22,189 nt of DNA from JAOUFP01 sp947085825. Its GTDB lineage: Bacteria > Nitrospirota > Thermodesulfovibrionia > Thermodesulfovibrionales > UBA6898. Position numbers and translations under genes: made by a program. Under the pieces are notes generated by a model. That model had not been told where the DNA came from. It saw only the letters and a program-made list of their open reading frames with translations, and did not search any database. How positions within the stretch are numbered: the stretch's first letter is position 1; the number at the start of each line of letters is the position of its first letter. Of this stretch, positions 7,381-15,151 are shown piece after piece. The stretch lies in contig CAMTXX010000067.1 of assembly GCA_947085825.1 (NCBI GenBank), positions 1 through 22,189 on the forward strand, in the 5' to 3' direction.

Positions 7381-7396
7381 TGGCACAGATATTGAA
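7381..7396 (+). promoter_or_regulatory. Possible sigma-54 (-24/-12) promoter
   Basis: TGGCAC, five bases, then TTGAA: the -24 element is perfect, but the -12 GC is GA. It is flanked by a near-perfect inverted repeat (7352-7361 against 7405-7414, 9 of 10). A weak sigma-70 reading (TTGATT, 16 bp, TATTGA) overlaps it, so the call is tentative. It would drive the secreted-protein gene at 7450. Confidence 0.3.
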
Positions 7397-7449
7397 AGAA
7401 ACAGCCGGATAGTTTTTAAAAAATTTAATGGAAAGGAGGTGAAATCAAA

Positions 7450-7875
7450 ATGAAAAAGACTATAGCAATCGGACTTTCATTAGTCCTTATGTTCGCTTTT
7501 GCCGCAGTAACCTTTGCATATCCGCAGGCAGCTCCTGCTGAAAAGAAGGAGGCTTCTGCCAAAATAAAGCAGGTTACCGGTGAAGTTACAGCAGTCGATG
7601 CAAAGGCCAAGACAATAACAGTAACCAAGAAAGTCAAAGACAAGGCTGAAGATACTGTTATATCAGTTGACGACAAGATGCTTGCAGATGTCAAACAAGG
7701 TGAAAAGGTGACAGTAAAGTACACTGTTACAGATGGCAAGAATGTAGCCAAGTCTGTAAAGAAAAAAGAAGTAAAGGTTGAAAAGAAGGAAGCTCCTGCC
7801 AAGAAGGAGGCGGCTCCTGTAGCAGCTCCGGCAGCTCCGGCAGCGCCTGAAAAGAAGAAGGCGGCAGGTTACTAA
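7450..7875 (+). CDS. Small secreted lysine/alanine/proline-rich protein
   Basis: 141-aa exported protein of unknown function. A Sec signal peptide (MKK, hydrophobic core, TFA before YPQ, cut after about residue 23) leads to a small beta-rich domain (residues about 35-100) with alternating strands such as VTGEVTAVDAKAKTITVTKK and EKVTVKYTV, possibly an OB-like or cold-shock-sized barrel. The last 40 residues are a K/E/A/P-rich low-complexity tail, probably disordered. The ribosome binding site GGAAAGGAGGTG is very strong, suggesting high expression. It is followed by a lipoprotein gene and a two-component system. No enzyme motif is seen. Confidence 0.8.
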   Translation: MKKTIAIGLSLVLMFAFAAVTFAYPQAAPAEKKEASAKIKQVTGEVTAVDAKAKTITVTKKVKDKAEDTVISVDDKMLADVKQGEKVTVKYTVTDGKNVAKSVKKKEVKVEKKEAPAKKEAAPVAAPAAPAAPEKKKAAGY

Positions 7876-7910
7876 ATCATCTGCTGATTTTTACATCTTT
7901 TATGAACATC

Positions 7911-7938
7911 CCTCGAGGGTTGAAATATACCCTCGGGG
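7911..7938 (+). other. Stem-loop between secreted-protein and lipoprotein genes
   Basis: CCTCGAGGGT and ACCCTCGGGG form a 10-bp stem (one G-T pair) around an 8-nt loop. There is no T run after it, so it may be an mRNA stabilising or processing hairpin rather than an intrinsic terminator. Confidence 0.5.
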
Positions 7939-8003
7939 AAGTGTTCCGATAGCGGACCAAACGAGATCATAATACACATTAATATATAGAGGAGAATTAT
8001 CCC

Positions 8004-8603
8004 ATGAAACAAAGCATACGCTACATAATGACAATCTTGATCGCTGCATTCTTCATTGCCGGCTGCTCAAAACAGCCTCTGCAGGAGATAAATACCGCAA
8101 AGTCAGCGGTTGATTCCATAATCTCCGAAGGCGCTGAAAAGTATCTGCCGGACGATGCAAAAAAAATAAATGATGACTTAAACAAGGCGATGGAGGAAGT
8201 AAAGACCCAGGACGCCAAAATAATCAAGAACTACGACAAGGCCAAAGAAATGCTCGCAGCCGTACAAGCAGAGGCAGAAGCGATTAATTCAAAGCTGCCT
8301 GCTAAAAAAGAAGAAGCAAAGAAAGCCGCAATCACTGCGATGGAAGACGCCAGGGCAGTCATGGATGAGACAATGGCGCTGTTTGAAAAGGCTTCAAAGG
8401 GAAAAGGCTTGAAGGCAGATACTGAAACCCTCAGCGCTGAAGTAAATAACCTCGAAGAATCCTTTAAAGAACTCCAAATGCAGATTGAAAGAGAAGATTA
8501 TCTGACTATCGCTTCCAAGGCTGATGAACTCAAAAATAAAGCTTCAGAACTGTCAACTCTTTTAAAGCAGATACCGGCAAAAACAGAAAAAAAGAAGAAA
8601 TAG
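8004..8603 (+). CDS. Helical lipoprotein of unknown function
   Basis: 199-aa lipoprotein. The signal peptide ends in lipobox IAGC, with the lipidated Cys at residue 21 and Ser at +2, which favours the outer membrane. The rest is almost entirely alpha-helical and rich in K, E and A with heptad-like spacing (residues about 30-195), so an elongated coiled-coil bundle facing the periplasm is likely. It resembles DUF4398-like or Lpp/OmpA-linker helical lipoproteins in character only; no specific family is claimed. GAGGAG lies upstream of the ATG at 8004. A strong terminator follows, so it ends the transcript. Confidence 0.8.
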   Translation: MKQSIRYIMTILIAAFFIAGCSKQPLQEINTAKSAVDSIISEGAEKYLPDDAKKINDDLNKAMEEVKTQDAKIIKNYDKAKEMLAAVQAEAEAINSKLPAKKEEAKKAAITAMEDARAVMDETMALFEKASKGKGLKADTETLSAEVNNLEESFKELQMQIEREDYLTIASKADELKNKASELSTLLKQIPAKTEKKKK

Positions 8604-8620
8604 CTGCTCTTTTTAAATAT

Positions 8621-8667
8621 AACAGAAAGCAAGTTTTTTCATCCCTGACTTGCTTTCTGTTTTTTTT
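8621..8667 (+). terminator. Strong intrinsic terminator
   Basis: A perfect 13-bp stem (AACAGAAAGCAAG at 8621-8633 with CTTGCTTTCTGTT at 8649-8661), a 15-nt loop and a T run to 8667. It ends the lipoprotein transcript and separates it from the histidine kinase promoter. Confidence 0.92.
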
Positions 8668-8680
8668 AGGATTTAAACAA

Positions 8681-8711
8681 TTGACACACATCTGATTATT
8701 CCCTGTACAAT
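8681..8711 (+). promoter_or_regulatory. Promoter of the two-component operon
   Basis: Consensus TTGACA (8681-8686), a 19-bp spacer and TACAAT (8706-8711). The ATG of the kinase is only five nt after the -10 box and has no Shine-Dalgarno, so a leaderless mRNA is predicted. The spacer is longer than ideal. Confidence 0.55.
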
Positions 8712-8716
8712 TATAT

Positions 8717-10165
8717 ATGCGGTTCAATAAAAATATATTCAAAGACTATTTTCTCAGGCTCTCTCTGAATCAGAAACTGGTAGCGATGATGCTCCTGCTG
8801 AGCCTGAGCATCATAACTGTATTTATTGCGCTTTATTCCAAAGCTGAACAGGACATTTTTAAAGAGTTCGAGTCCCGCTCCACTGAATTGTCAAAGGCTA
8901 TCCAGATTGCCGTTGAAGAAGTCACCAGCAGCGGCTCTACAGATGTAAAACGTCTTGAGAACCACCTGAAGAAGCTTGACGCAAAAGGGGTAACGGAGAT
9001 TTCCGTCATCAGCAATTCCAACAAGATCATCTCCAGCACAAACCCGAAGGATGTGGGAAAATGGTTAACGACAAAGAAGAAGGAATTGATCTTCAAGGCG
9101 CAACTGGGAGAAACTGTTACCGGAGAGGGAAATTCATATAACGTAATCATTCCTGTCATCGTACGCGAAAAACAGTATGGTTACATAAACCTGACAATAA
9201 ACACAGAAGATTTCAGCGCTTTGATGAGGGAAAGGCTCCTTCAAAGAGTCACGGCTGCACTGGTAGTATTCGCAATAGGGACGATATTTATCGTATATCT
9301 TGCAAGGAGATATACAAAACCCATAGAAGACATCGTTGCGGCAGCCCGGATGGTTGCCGGAGGGAATCTCGACCATGAACTCCATACTGAAAGAAAGGAT
9401 GAAATAGGGGAACTGACCCAGAGTTTTAATTATATGGTCAGGAAATTGAGAGAGGAGCGGGAACTCGAAGAAAAGCTCAGAAAGGCCGAGCACCTTGCGG
9501 GCATAGGGCAGTTTTCAACGAGTATAGCCCACGAAATAAAGAACCCTCTGAATTTCATCAACCTCTCGATAGATCACATAAAAGAAAAGTATACCCCCTG
9601 TAACGGGGAAGGGAAAGAAACCTTTGATTCACTGATCGTCAATATCAAGGGCGAAATCCAGAGGGTAAGCAGATTTGCAGAAAGCTTTCTCGAATACGGC
9701 AGACCGCTTGAAATCAACGCCAAACCGACAGATATCGGAAAGCTGATTTCGGATGTGCTTGAACTGGTTTTGGCAAAGGCGCAGAAGGAGCATATACTCA
9801 TAGAACGTGACTTTGATCCTGTGCCTGAACTCTCTTTGGACCCTGATCTCATAAAGACATGTCTTTATAACATCATCCTGAACGCGTTTCAGGCGATGCA
9901 TAAGGGCGGAAAGCTTGTCCTCAAGACAAAAATAATTGATACTAAATGCTGCATTTCAATTGAAGATACAGGAGAAGGCATATCTGAGGACAGACTGGCA
10001 AGGATATTCGACCCCTTCTTCACAACAAAGACAGGCGGGCTCGGGCTTGGACTTGCCTTGACCAAAAGGGTCATGGAAGAACACAAGGGAAAAGTAGATA
10101 TAAAGAGCGCTGAAGGTGTCGGGACCACTGTATTATTATTTCTGCCTATGGAAAAGGAGATCTGA
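8717..10165 (+). CDS. Membrane sensor histidine kinase (NtrB/ZraS-like)
   Basis: 482-aa inner-membrane sensor kinase. TM1 is about residues 21-41, followed by a periplasmic sensor of about 135 residues (single-Cache-like in size), TM2 about 177-197, HAMP 198-250, then HisKA with the phosphorylated His H272 in SIAHEIKNPLNFI. The HATPase_c domain has the N box NIILNAFQAM (N385/N389), G1 DTGEG (417-421), F box FDPFFTTK and G2 GLGLGLAL (441-448). It is followed one nt later by a sigma-54-activating response regulator, so the pair is transcriptionally and translationally coupled. Ligand unknown; the neighbouring secreted and lipoprotein genes hint at envelope sensing. Confidence 0.95.
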   Translation: MRFNKNIFKDYFLRLSLNQKLVAMMLLLSLSIITVFIALYSKAEQDIFKEFESRSTELSKAIQIAVEEVTSSGSTDVKRLENHLKKLDAKGVTEISVISNSNKIISSTNPKDVGKWLTTKKKELIFKAQLGETVTGEGNSYNVIIPVIVREKQYGYINLTINTEDFSALMRERLLQRVTAALVVFAIGTIFIVYLARRYTKPIEDIVAAARMVAGGNLDHELHTERKDEIGELTQSFNYMVRKLREERELEEKLRKAEHLAGIGQFSTSIAHEIKNPLNFINLSIDHIKEKYTPCNGEGKETFDSLIVNIKGEIQRVSRFAESFLEYGRPLEINAKPTDIGKLISDVLELVLAKAQKEHILIERDFDPVPELSLDPDLIKTCLYNIILNAFQAMHKGGKLVLKTKIIDTKCCISIEDTGEGISEDRLARIFDPFFTTKTGGLGLGLALTKRVMEEHKGKVDIKSAEGVGTTVLLFLPMEKEI

Positions 10166-10166
10166 A

Positions 10167-11543
10167 ATGTCCGTTATTCTCGTTGTTGATGATGAACCGC
10201 TGCAAAGAGAGATACTGAAGACTATCCTCGATGACGCCGGTTATGAGACCTATACAGCAGCCTCTGGTGAGGAAGCGCTGAAGATCCAAAAAAAATATAA
10301 CCCTGAGGTCCTGCTGACAGATCTGAAAATGAAAGGCATGGACGGGATAGAACTGCTCGAATCAATACTCCTTGATTCATATGCCCCGACAATGATCATC
10401 ATGACCGCCCACGGCACCATAACCTCTGCGGTTGAGGCGATAAAAAAGGGGGCCTTCGATTACCTTACAAAACCCCTCAACAAAGACTCTCTGCTTTTGA
10501 CAGTCCAAAGGGCTGTCGAACGCTCGGAACTCATGAAAGAAAACCGTCAGCTCCATAAAGAGCTTTTTGACAGGTTCAGGATGGAAGGCATCGTGGGGAA
10601 GTCAGAAAAAATGAAGGAAGCCATCGATATCATGAAGAAAATCTCCCCAAGCCCTGCTACGGTACTCATCGCAGGTGAAAGCGGGACAGGGAAGGAACTC
10701 GTCGCCAGGGCGATACATTATAATAGCCCGCGGCGCACAAAACCCTTCACCGCATTGAATTGCGCTGCAATACCGGAAAACCTTTTTGAAAGTGAACTCT
10801 TCGGATATGAACCCGGAGCTTTCACCGGAGCTGCCTCAAGAAGGATCGGCCTTATTGAGGCTACCAACGGCGGGACGCTTTTTCTTGATGAAATTGGCGA
10901 CCTTCCCCAGATGATGCAGTCAAAACTCCTCCGGGTGCTCCAGGACAAGGAAATAAGGAGACTCGGGGGGAAAGATTCCATCAAAATCGATGTCAGGGTC
11001 ATTACGGCAACGAACAAAGACCTGGTGAAAGAACTCACAAAAGGCTCTTTCAGGGAAGACCTCTATTACAGACTGAAGGTCGTTACGATAGAATTGCCGC
11101 CATTGCGGAGCAGAAAAGAAGATATACCTGACCTTTCATTCTTCTTTATGGACAAATACAATGTCGAATTCGGCAAGCGGCTCAAGAATATTGAGCCTGC
11201 TGCCATCCAGGCCCTTTCAGAATATAACTGGCCCGGAAACATACGGCAGCTCGAATCCGTTATTGAACGGGCAGTGCTTATGAGCGATACCAGCGCTATT
11301 ACCCTGAAAGATATAAAAGGGGAACTCCGGATTCCGCAGCCTGTGACCACAACCTCTTTTGATCTGCCGGACGAAGGGATAAACTTTGAGGAGTTCGAAA
11401 AAAACCTCCTGAAAAAGGCGATGACAAAGGCCAACGGGGTCGTAGCAAGAGCTGCAAAGCTTCTCGGCATGAGCTATAAGACCTTCTGGTACAGATGGGA
11501 AAAACTGAATATGGAAAACCCTTCAGGGAAAAAGGCTGACTGA
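10167..11543 (+). CDS. Sigma-54-dependent response regulator (NtrC family)
   Basis: 458-aa activator of RNA polymerase-sigma-54. The receiver domain (1-120) has the acid pair in VVDDEP, phospho-acceptor D52 (LLTDLKMKGMDG), T80 in MTAHGT and K102 in TKPL. The AAA+ domain contains Walker A GESGTGKE (170-177), the sigma-54 contact loop GAFTGA (217-222) and Walker B LFLDEIGD (238-245). The C terminus has a Fis-type helix-turn-helix (VARAAKLLGMSYKTFWYRW). AAGGAG at 10154-10159 selects the ATG at 10167, one nt after the kinase stop; the open frame upstream is overlap with the kinase gene. Its targets need a -24/-12 promoter; one weak candidate lies at 7381. Confidence 0.96.
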   Translation: MSVILVVDDEPLQREILKTILDDAGYETYTAASGEEALKIQKKYNPEVLLTDLKMKGMDGIELLESILLDSYAPTMIIMTAHGTITSAVEAIKKGAFDYLTKPLNKDSLLLTVQRAVERSELMKENRQLHKELFDRFRMEGIVGKSEKMKEAIDIMKKISPSPATVLIAGESGTGKELVARAIHYNSPRRTKPFTALNCAAIPENLFESELFGYEPGAFTGAASRRIGLIEATNGGTLFLDEIGDLPQMMQSKLLRVLQDKEIRRLGGKDSIKIDVRVITATNKDLVKELTKGSFREDLYYRLKVVTIELPPLRSRKEDIPDLSFFFMDKYNVEFGKRLKNIEPAAIQALSEYNWPGNIRQLESVIERAVLMSDTSAITLKDIKGELRIPQPVTTTSFDLPDEGINFEEFEKNLLKKAMTKANGVVARAAKLLGMSYKTFWYRWEKLNMENPSGKKAD

Positions 11544-11584
11544 CACCTTACCACCCCTTAATCCCCTGCTGAGATTCTTACCAC

Positions 11585-11604
11585 CTCCCGAACGCTTTCG
11601 GGAG
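11585..11604. repeat. Short hairpin repeat of the CCCGAA..TTCGGG family
   Basis: CTCCCGAA, a CGCT loop, then TTCGGGAG. It resembles the palindromic cores within both MITE-like elements (2510-2531 and 14056-14071). No T run follows. Confidence 0.6.
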
Positions 11605-11613
11605 ACAGAGCCG

Positions 11614-11649
11614 CCGGAATGACCACCTAAGGGTGTTTCCGGACTTTTT
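11614..11649 (+). terminator. Likely terminator of the two-component operon
   Basis: CCGGAA (11614-11619) pairs with TTCCGG (11637-11642), with an inner CACC/GGTG stem and a TAAG loop. A run of five T starts two bases after the stem. An unpaired TGAC on one side makes it imperfect. Confidence 0.55.
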
Positions 11650-11726
11650 ACGAATTCATCAGAGTTAACTCTTTGAAATATTTGCCCGGTTCTTTTCAGA
11701 CTTATTTGCCATATTAAATGCCTTGC

Positions 11727-11768
11727 CTCTCGCTTAAAGCGCCTACTGTTGGCTGTGGCCTCTGTGGT
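11727..11768 (-). repeat. Dispersed repeat copy upstream of tRNA-Leu
   Basis: On the minus strand it reads ACCACAG, then GCCAACAGTAGGCGCTTTAA and GCGAGAG. This is the same core as 3599-3631 and the same end as 3768-3774. No gene is seen between 11544 and 11813. Confidence 0.7.
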
Positions 11769-11813
11769 TTCATTTTTTTCTTTCATTTTTCATATTACTT
11801 TTGACATTACCGA

Positions 11814-11843
11814 TTGCATTTTTCGGGTTAATGCGGATATTAT
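11814..11843 (+). promoter_or_regulatory. Candidate promoter of tRNA-Leu
   Basis: TTGCAT (11814-11819), an 18-bp spacer and TATTAT (11838-11843), eight nt before the first base of the tRNA. A consensus TTGACA at 11801 has no well-spaced -10. Confidence 0.5.
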
Positions 11844-11851
11844 AACTGATT

Positions 11852-11938
11852 GCCGAAGTGGCGGAATTGGCAGACGCGCCAGATTCAGGTTCTGGTGGTG
11901 GAAACGCTGTGGGGGTTCGAGTCCCCCCTTCGGCACCA
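11852..11938 (+). tRNA. tRNA-Leu (anticodon CAG)
   Basis: An 87-nt cloverleaf with encoded CCA. The acceptor arms are GCCGAAG (11852-11858) and CTTCGGC (11928-11934), with discriminator A and CCA at 11936-11938. The anticodon stem CCAGA/TCTGG encloses loop TTCAGGT with anticodon CAG at 11886-11888, which reads CUG. The long variable arm (TGGAAACGCTGTGG region) marks a class II tRNA, and the T arm is GGGGGTTCGAGTCCCCC. No strong terminator follows, only a T-rich stretch around 11956-11977. Confidence 0.97.
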
Positions 11939-12109
11939 ACTTTAGGATAAATCAGCTTTTTATTTCGATTTTTTTAATATAACTGAGGCTTGAGATTTTA
12001 TCTGTTAATTCTTTCATGGAAACTCTGTCTTTGAAGGAGAAGCCTCAGGATAATTTCAGTTGCTGTAAGCATTGTTTTTATTGAGTTGTTAAGCTATCAA
12101 CAGGATACA

Positions 12110-13357
<1,248 letters not shown>

Positions 13358-13364
13358 GGAGATT

Positions 13365-13394
13365 ATGATAACTGCTGAGGGTAATTGCAGTCAA
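13365..13394 (-). promoter_or_regulatory. Candidate promoter of tyrS
   Basis: TTGACT (13389-13394 on the minus strand), an 18-bp spacer and TATCAT (13365-13370), seven nt before the start codon. This spacing predicts an mRNA with almost no 5' leader. Confidence 0.5.
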
Positions 13395-13451
13395 TTTCTA
13401 ACGAAACGGCAAATGGGTCAGATACGATAGGGCGCTTTCCGGCTTGCCTGC

Positions 13452-13934
13452 TTACTCTTCCTCAACAATAAGCAGAGGCAGCCCGCAATCCTGGCACTCC
13501 CTCGCATCTGCCGGCACAGGCGAACCACAGGCCGGACACTTTCCTTCTTTGATCAATTCACTGGAAACGCGGAGTTCCGGATTAATGTCCATAAAGTATT
13601 CCTCGATACGCTCCTGTGCCTTATCAATGTCATCTGAGGAGACCACTAACCGGCATTTGTCTCCGCAGCATCCTTTCCTGCAGCCGGTCTCGGAATGGAT
13701 GCCGCAGGGTATGCCGGCGTCTATGAGAACCGAGCGCAGTTCACTCATCCAGCCCAGGTCGCCCTCCCTGACAACAACTCCGTTTTCCACAGTCTTTTCA
13801 TCGAGACGCTTTCTTTCCGCCTGTGCCTTTCCGTACTCTTCAGGGAAGAGGAGGGCCGCGCCGCAATCCGCGCATTGCCGGATATGCGGGAGATACTCTG
13901 ATTCGCAGTCAGGACATATCTTATTGAGGTTCAT
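13452..13934 (-). CDS. Zinc-ribbon protein of unknown function
   Basis: 160-aa protein with two terminal zinc ribbons: CPDC and CADC (Cys 7, 10, 21, 24) at the N terminus, and CPACG and CQDCG at the C terminus. Between them is a segment resembling the DUF2007-type signal-transducing fold (SELRSVLIDAGIPCGIH, then LVVSSDDIDKAQERIEEY), which contains a further Cys cluster GCRKGCCGDKC. The ATG at 13934 is chosen because a -10 box (13943-13948) lies between it and the upstream GTG at 13952. No signal peptide. Likely a cytoplasmic zinc-binding adaptor or regulator; function not known. Confidence 0.75.
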   Translation of the reverse strand: MNLNKICPDCESEYLPHIRQCADCGAALLFPEEYGKAQAERKRLDEKTVENGVVVREGDLGWMSELRSVLIDAGIPCGIHSETGCRKGCCGDKCRLVVSSDDIDKAQERIEEYFMDINPELRVSSELIKEGKCPACGSPVPADARECQDCGLPLLIVEEE

Positions 13935-13942
13935 ATGCAGAG

Positions 13943-13971
13943 ATTTTACCACAATTTGAAGGCTTAGGTAA
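13943..13971 (-). promoter_or_regulatory. Candidate promoter of the zinc-ribbon gene
   Basis: TTACCT (13966-13971, minus strand), a 17-bp spacer and TAAAAT (13943-13948), eight nt before the ATG at 13934. The -35 is weak. The MITE-like element begins 24 bp upstream of it. Confidence 0.4.
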
Positions 13972-13994
13972 TAATGGAAATCCCTGCCCTATTT

Positions 13995-14125
13995 GTATCC
14001 GTTCAGTTACGGGTTGCCAATGAGCAGCCAGAAGAAGGATTCCCGAATCCCGAATCCCGAAAGCTTTCGGGAGTCGGGATTCCTTCTGTGAGTGGGTCAT
14101 CGAAAACCCGTAACTGAACGGATAC
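13995..14125. mobile_element. 131-bp MITE-like nested palindrome
   Basis: Perfect 21-bp terminal inverted repeats at 13995-14015 and 14105-14125 (left end GTATCCGTTCAGTTACGGG). Inside, GAAGGATTCCCGA-type arms and a perfect 16-bp palindrome (CCCGAAAGCTTTCGGG, 14056-14071) form a second hairpin, with ATCCCGA repeated in tandem. There is no coding capacity. It lies between the promoters of the zinc-ribbon gene (minus) and the DUF1460 gene (plus). A TA stands near each tip, as in the element at 2460-2616. Confidence 0.8.
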
Positions 14126-14144
14126 TTGGCTCGTGCCAAAATTA

Positions 14145-14173
14145 TTGAAAAAAATTCACGCAACTTGTATAAT
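14145..14173 (+). promoter_or_regulatory. Strong sigma-70 promoter upstream of the DUF1460-ampG unit
   Basis: TTGAAA (14145-14150), a 17-bp spacer and TATAAT (14168-14173). Transcription would start near 14180, giving a leader of about 210 nt before the first gene. Confidence 0.7.
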
Positions 14174-14187
14174 TTACATTATCCCTC

Positions 14188-14228
14188 GATGCTGCCCGCG
14201 TTCCCCTCCATAAAATGCGGGCAGCATC
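14188..14228 (+). promoter_or_regulatory. Leader hairpin with C-rich anti-Shine-Dalgarno loop
   Basis: A perfect 12-bp stem (GATGCTGCCCGC at 14188-14199 with GCGGGCAGCATC at 14217-14228) closes a 17-nt loop. The loop holds TCCCCTCC (14202-14209), the exact complement of GGAGGGGA at 14381-14388, the ribosome binding site of the DUF1460 gene. No T run follows, so it is not an intrinsic terminator. It could be a cis-acting leader element or the 5' part of a small RNA. Confidence 0.6.
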
Positions 14229-14389
14229 CCCCACTTTCAGGCACATATCACTTCCATTATTCGGGAAAGCTCTGCTGCTTTTAATGAAAAACTTAAAAGA
14301 AGCTTCTCCTCAGTCATTCTATTCTTCTTGATATTTCACTGTTGTTTTGTTACCGTCTATATTGTTTGAACTTTCTTTCCGGAGGGGAT

Positions 14390-15121
14390 GTGCATATTGA
14401 TTTAGGCAGATGGACAGCGGCTGAACTGGATTTAATCATCCGTGAAGCCTCACTCATAAAAGACTGCGGTTTACGCATAGGCTTTCTTTCCGGTTTTTTC
14501 CTTGGTCTTGAGTATAAGGAAGCAACCTTGATCGGTGATAGCGGCGCTTCCGAAGTCTTTGTTCTGAATCTCTCAGGGGTTGACTGTTTTACGTTTATAG
14601 ACTATGTGGAGGCGATGCGCCTGTCAGACTCTTTTGAAGGCGTCCTGAATAATCTTCAGAAAGTGAGATACCAAAATGGCGCAGTGAACTATAAGGACAG
14701 AAAACATTTCTTTACCGACTGGCCTGCATATGAGCCCGCAACTGTCGATGACATTACAGAGCAGATAGGAGGGAGAAAGATCAAAAGTGTTTCCAAAATG
14801 CTGAACCGGCAGGAAGACGGAACTCTTCTTCTGCCAGGAATCAAATCTCCTCAGCGCACGATCAATTATATAGCGCCTGAAAATATTGATGATTCAATGC
14901 TCCAGAAGCTGAGAACAGGCGACTACGCCGGCATTTATTCAACCCTGCAGGGGCTTGACGTCTCACATGTGGGGATCATCATCAAAGACGGAAACACTGT
15001 CACGCTAAGACATGCCTCATCAGACAGGAGATTCAGGAAGGTTATGGATCAGAATCTGCAGGAGTATATGTCAGGAAAGCCAGGCCTGATTATTTTAAGG
15101 CCCAGGGATTATCGGATATGA
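14390..15121 (+). CDS. DUF1460 family protein (N-acetylmuramoyl-L-alanine amidase-like)
   Basis: 243 aa from a GTG at 14390, chosen for GGAGGGG at 14381-14387; a TTG at 14342 gives a longer frame without a ribosome binding site. The family has an NlpC/P60-like papain fold and is thought to cleave peptidoglycan peptides. The catalytic Cys is C66 in VDCFTFIDYV, the His is H193 in DVSHVGIII, and LRHAS (H208) completes the pattern. RYQNGAVNYKDRKHFFTDW is the typical middle motif. No signal peptide is visible, although many relatives are exported. The AmpG-type permease gene starts 30 bp downstream, which supports a role in muropeptide recycling. The long leader hairpin may regulate its translation. 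Confidence 0.85.
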   Translation: MHIDLGRWTAAELDLIIREASLIKDCGLRIGFLSGFFLGLEYKEATLIGDSGASEVFVLNLSGVDCFTFIDYVEAMRLSDSFEGVLNNLQKVRYQNGAVNYKDRKHFFTDWPAYEPATVDDITEQIGGRKIKSVSKMLNRQEDGTLLLPGIKSPQRTINYIAPENIDDSMLQKLRTGDYAGIYSTLQGLDVSHVGIIIKDGNTVTLRHASSDRRFRKVMDQNLQEYMSGKPGLIILRPRDYRI

Positions 15122-15151
15122 AGAATAATATGAGTCACGCGGATATATTCT

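Noticed and set aside
10116..10166. Extended start of the response regulator
   Set aside because: It lies inside the kinase gene; AAGGAG and the receiver motif MSVILVVDDEP fix the ATG at 10167.
11983..12048. Inverted repeat CTGAGGCTT/AAGCCTCAG between tRNA-Leu and tyrS
   Set aside because: Nine bp with a 48-nt loop and no T run; too weak to call a terminator or element.
13935..13952. GTG start for the zinc-ribbon protein
   Set aside because: No ribosome binding site, and the best -10 box lies between this GTG and the ATG at 13934.
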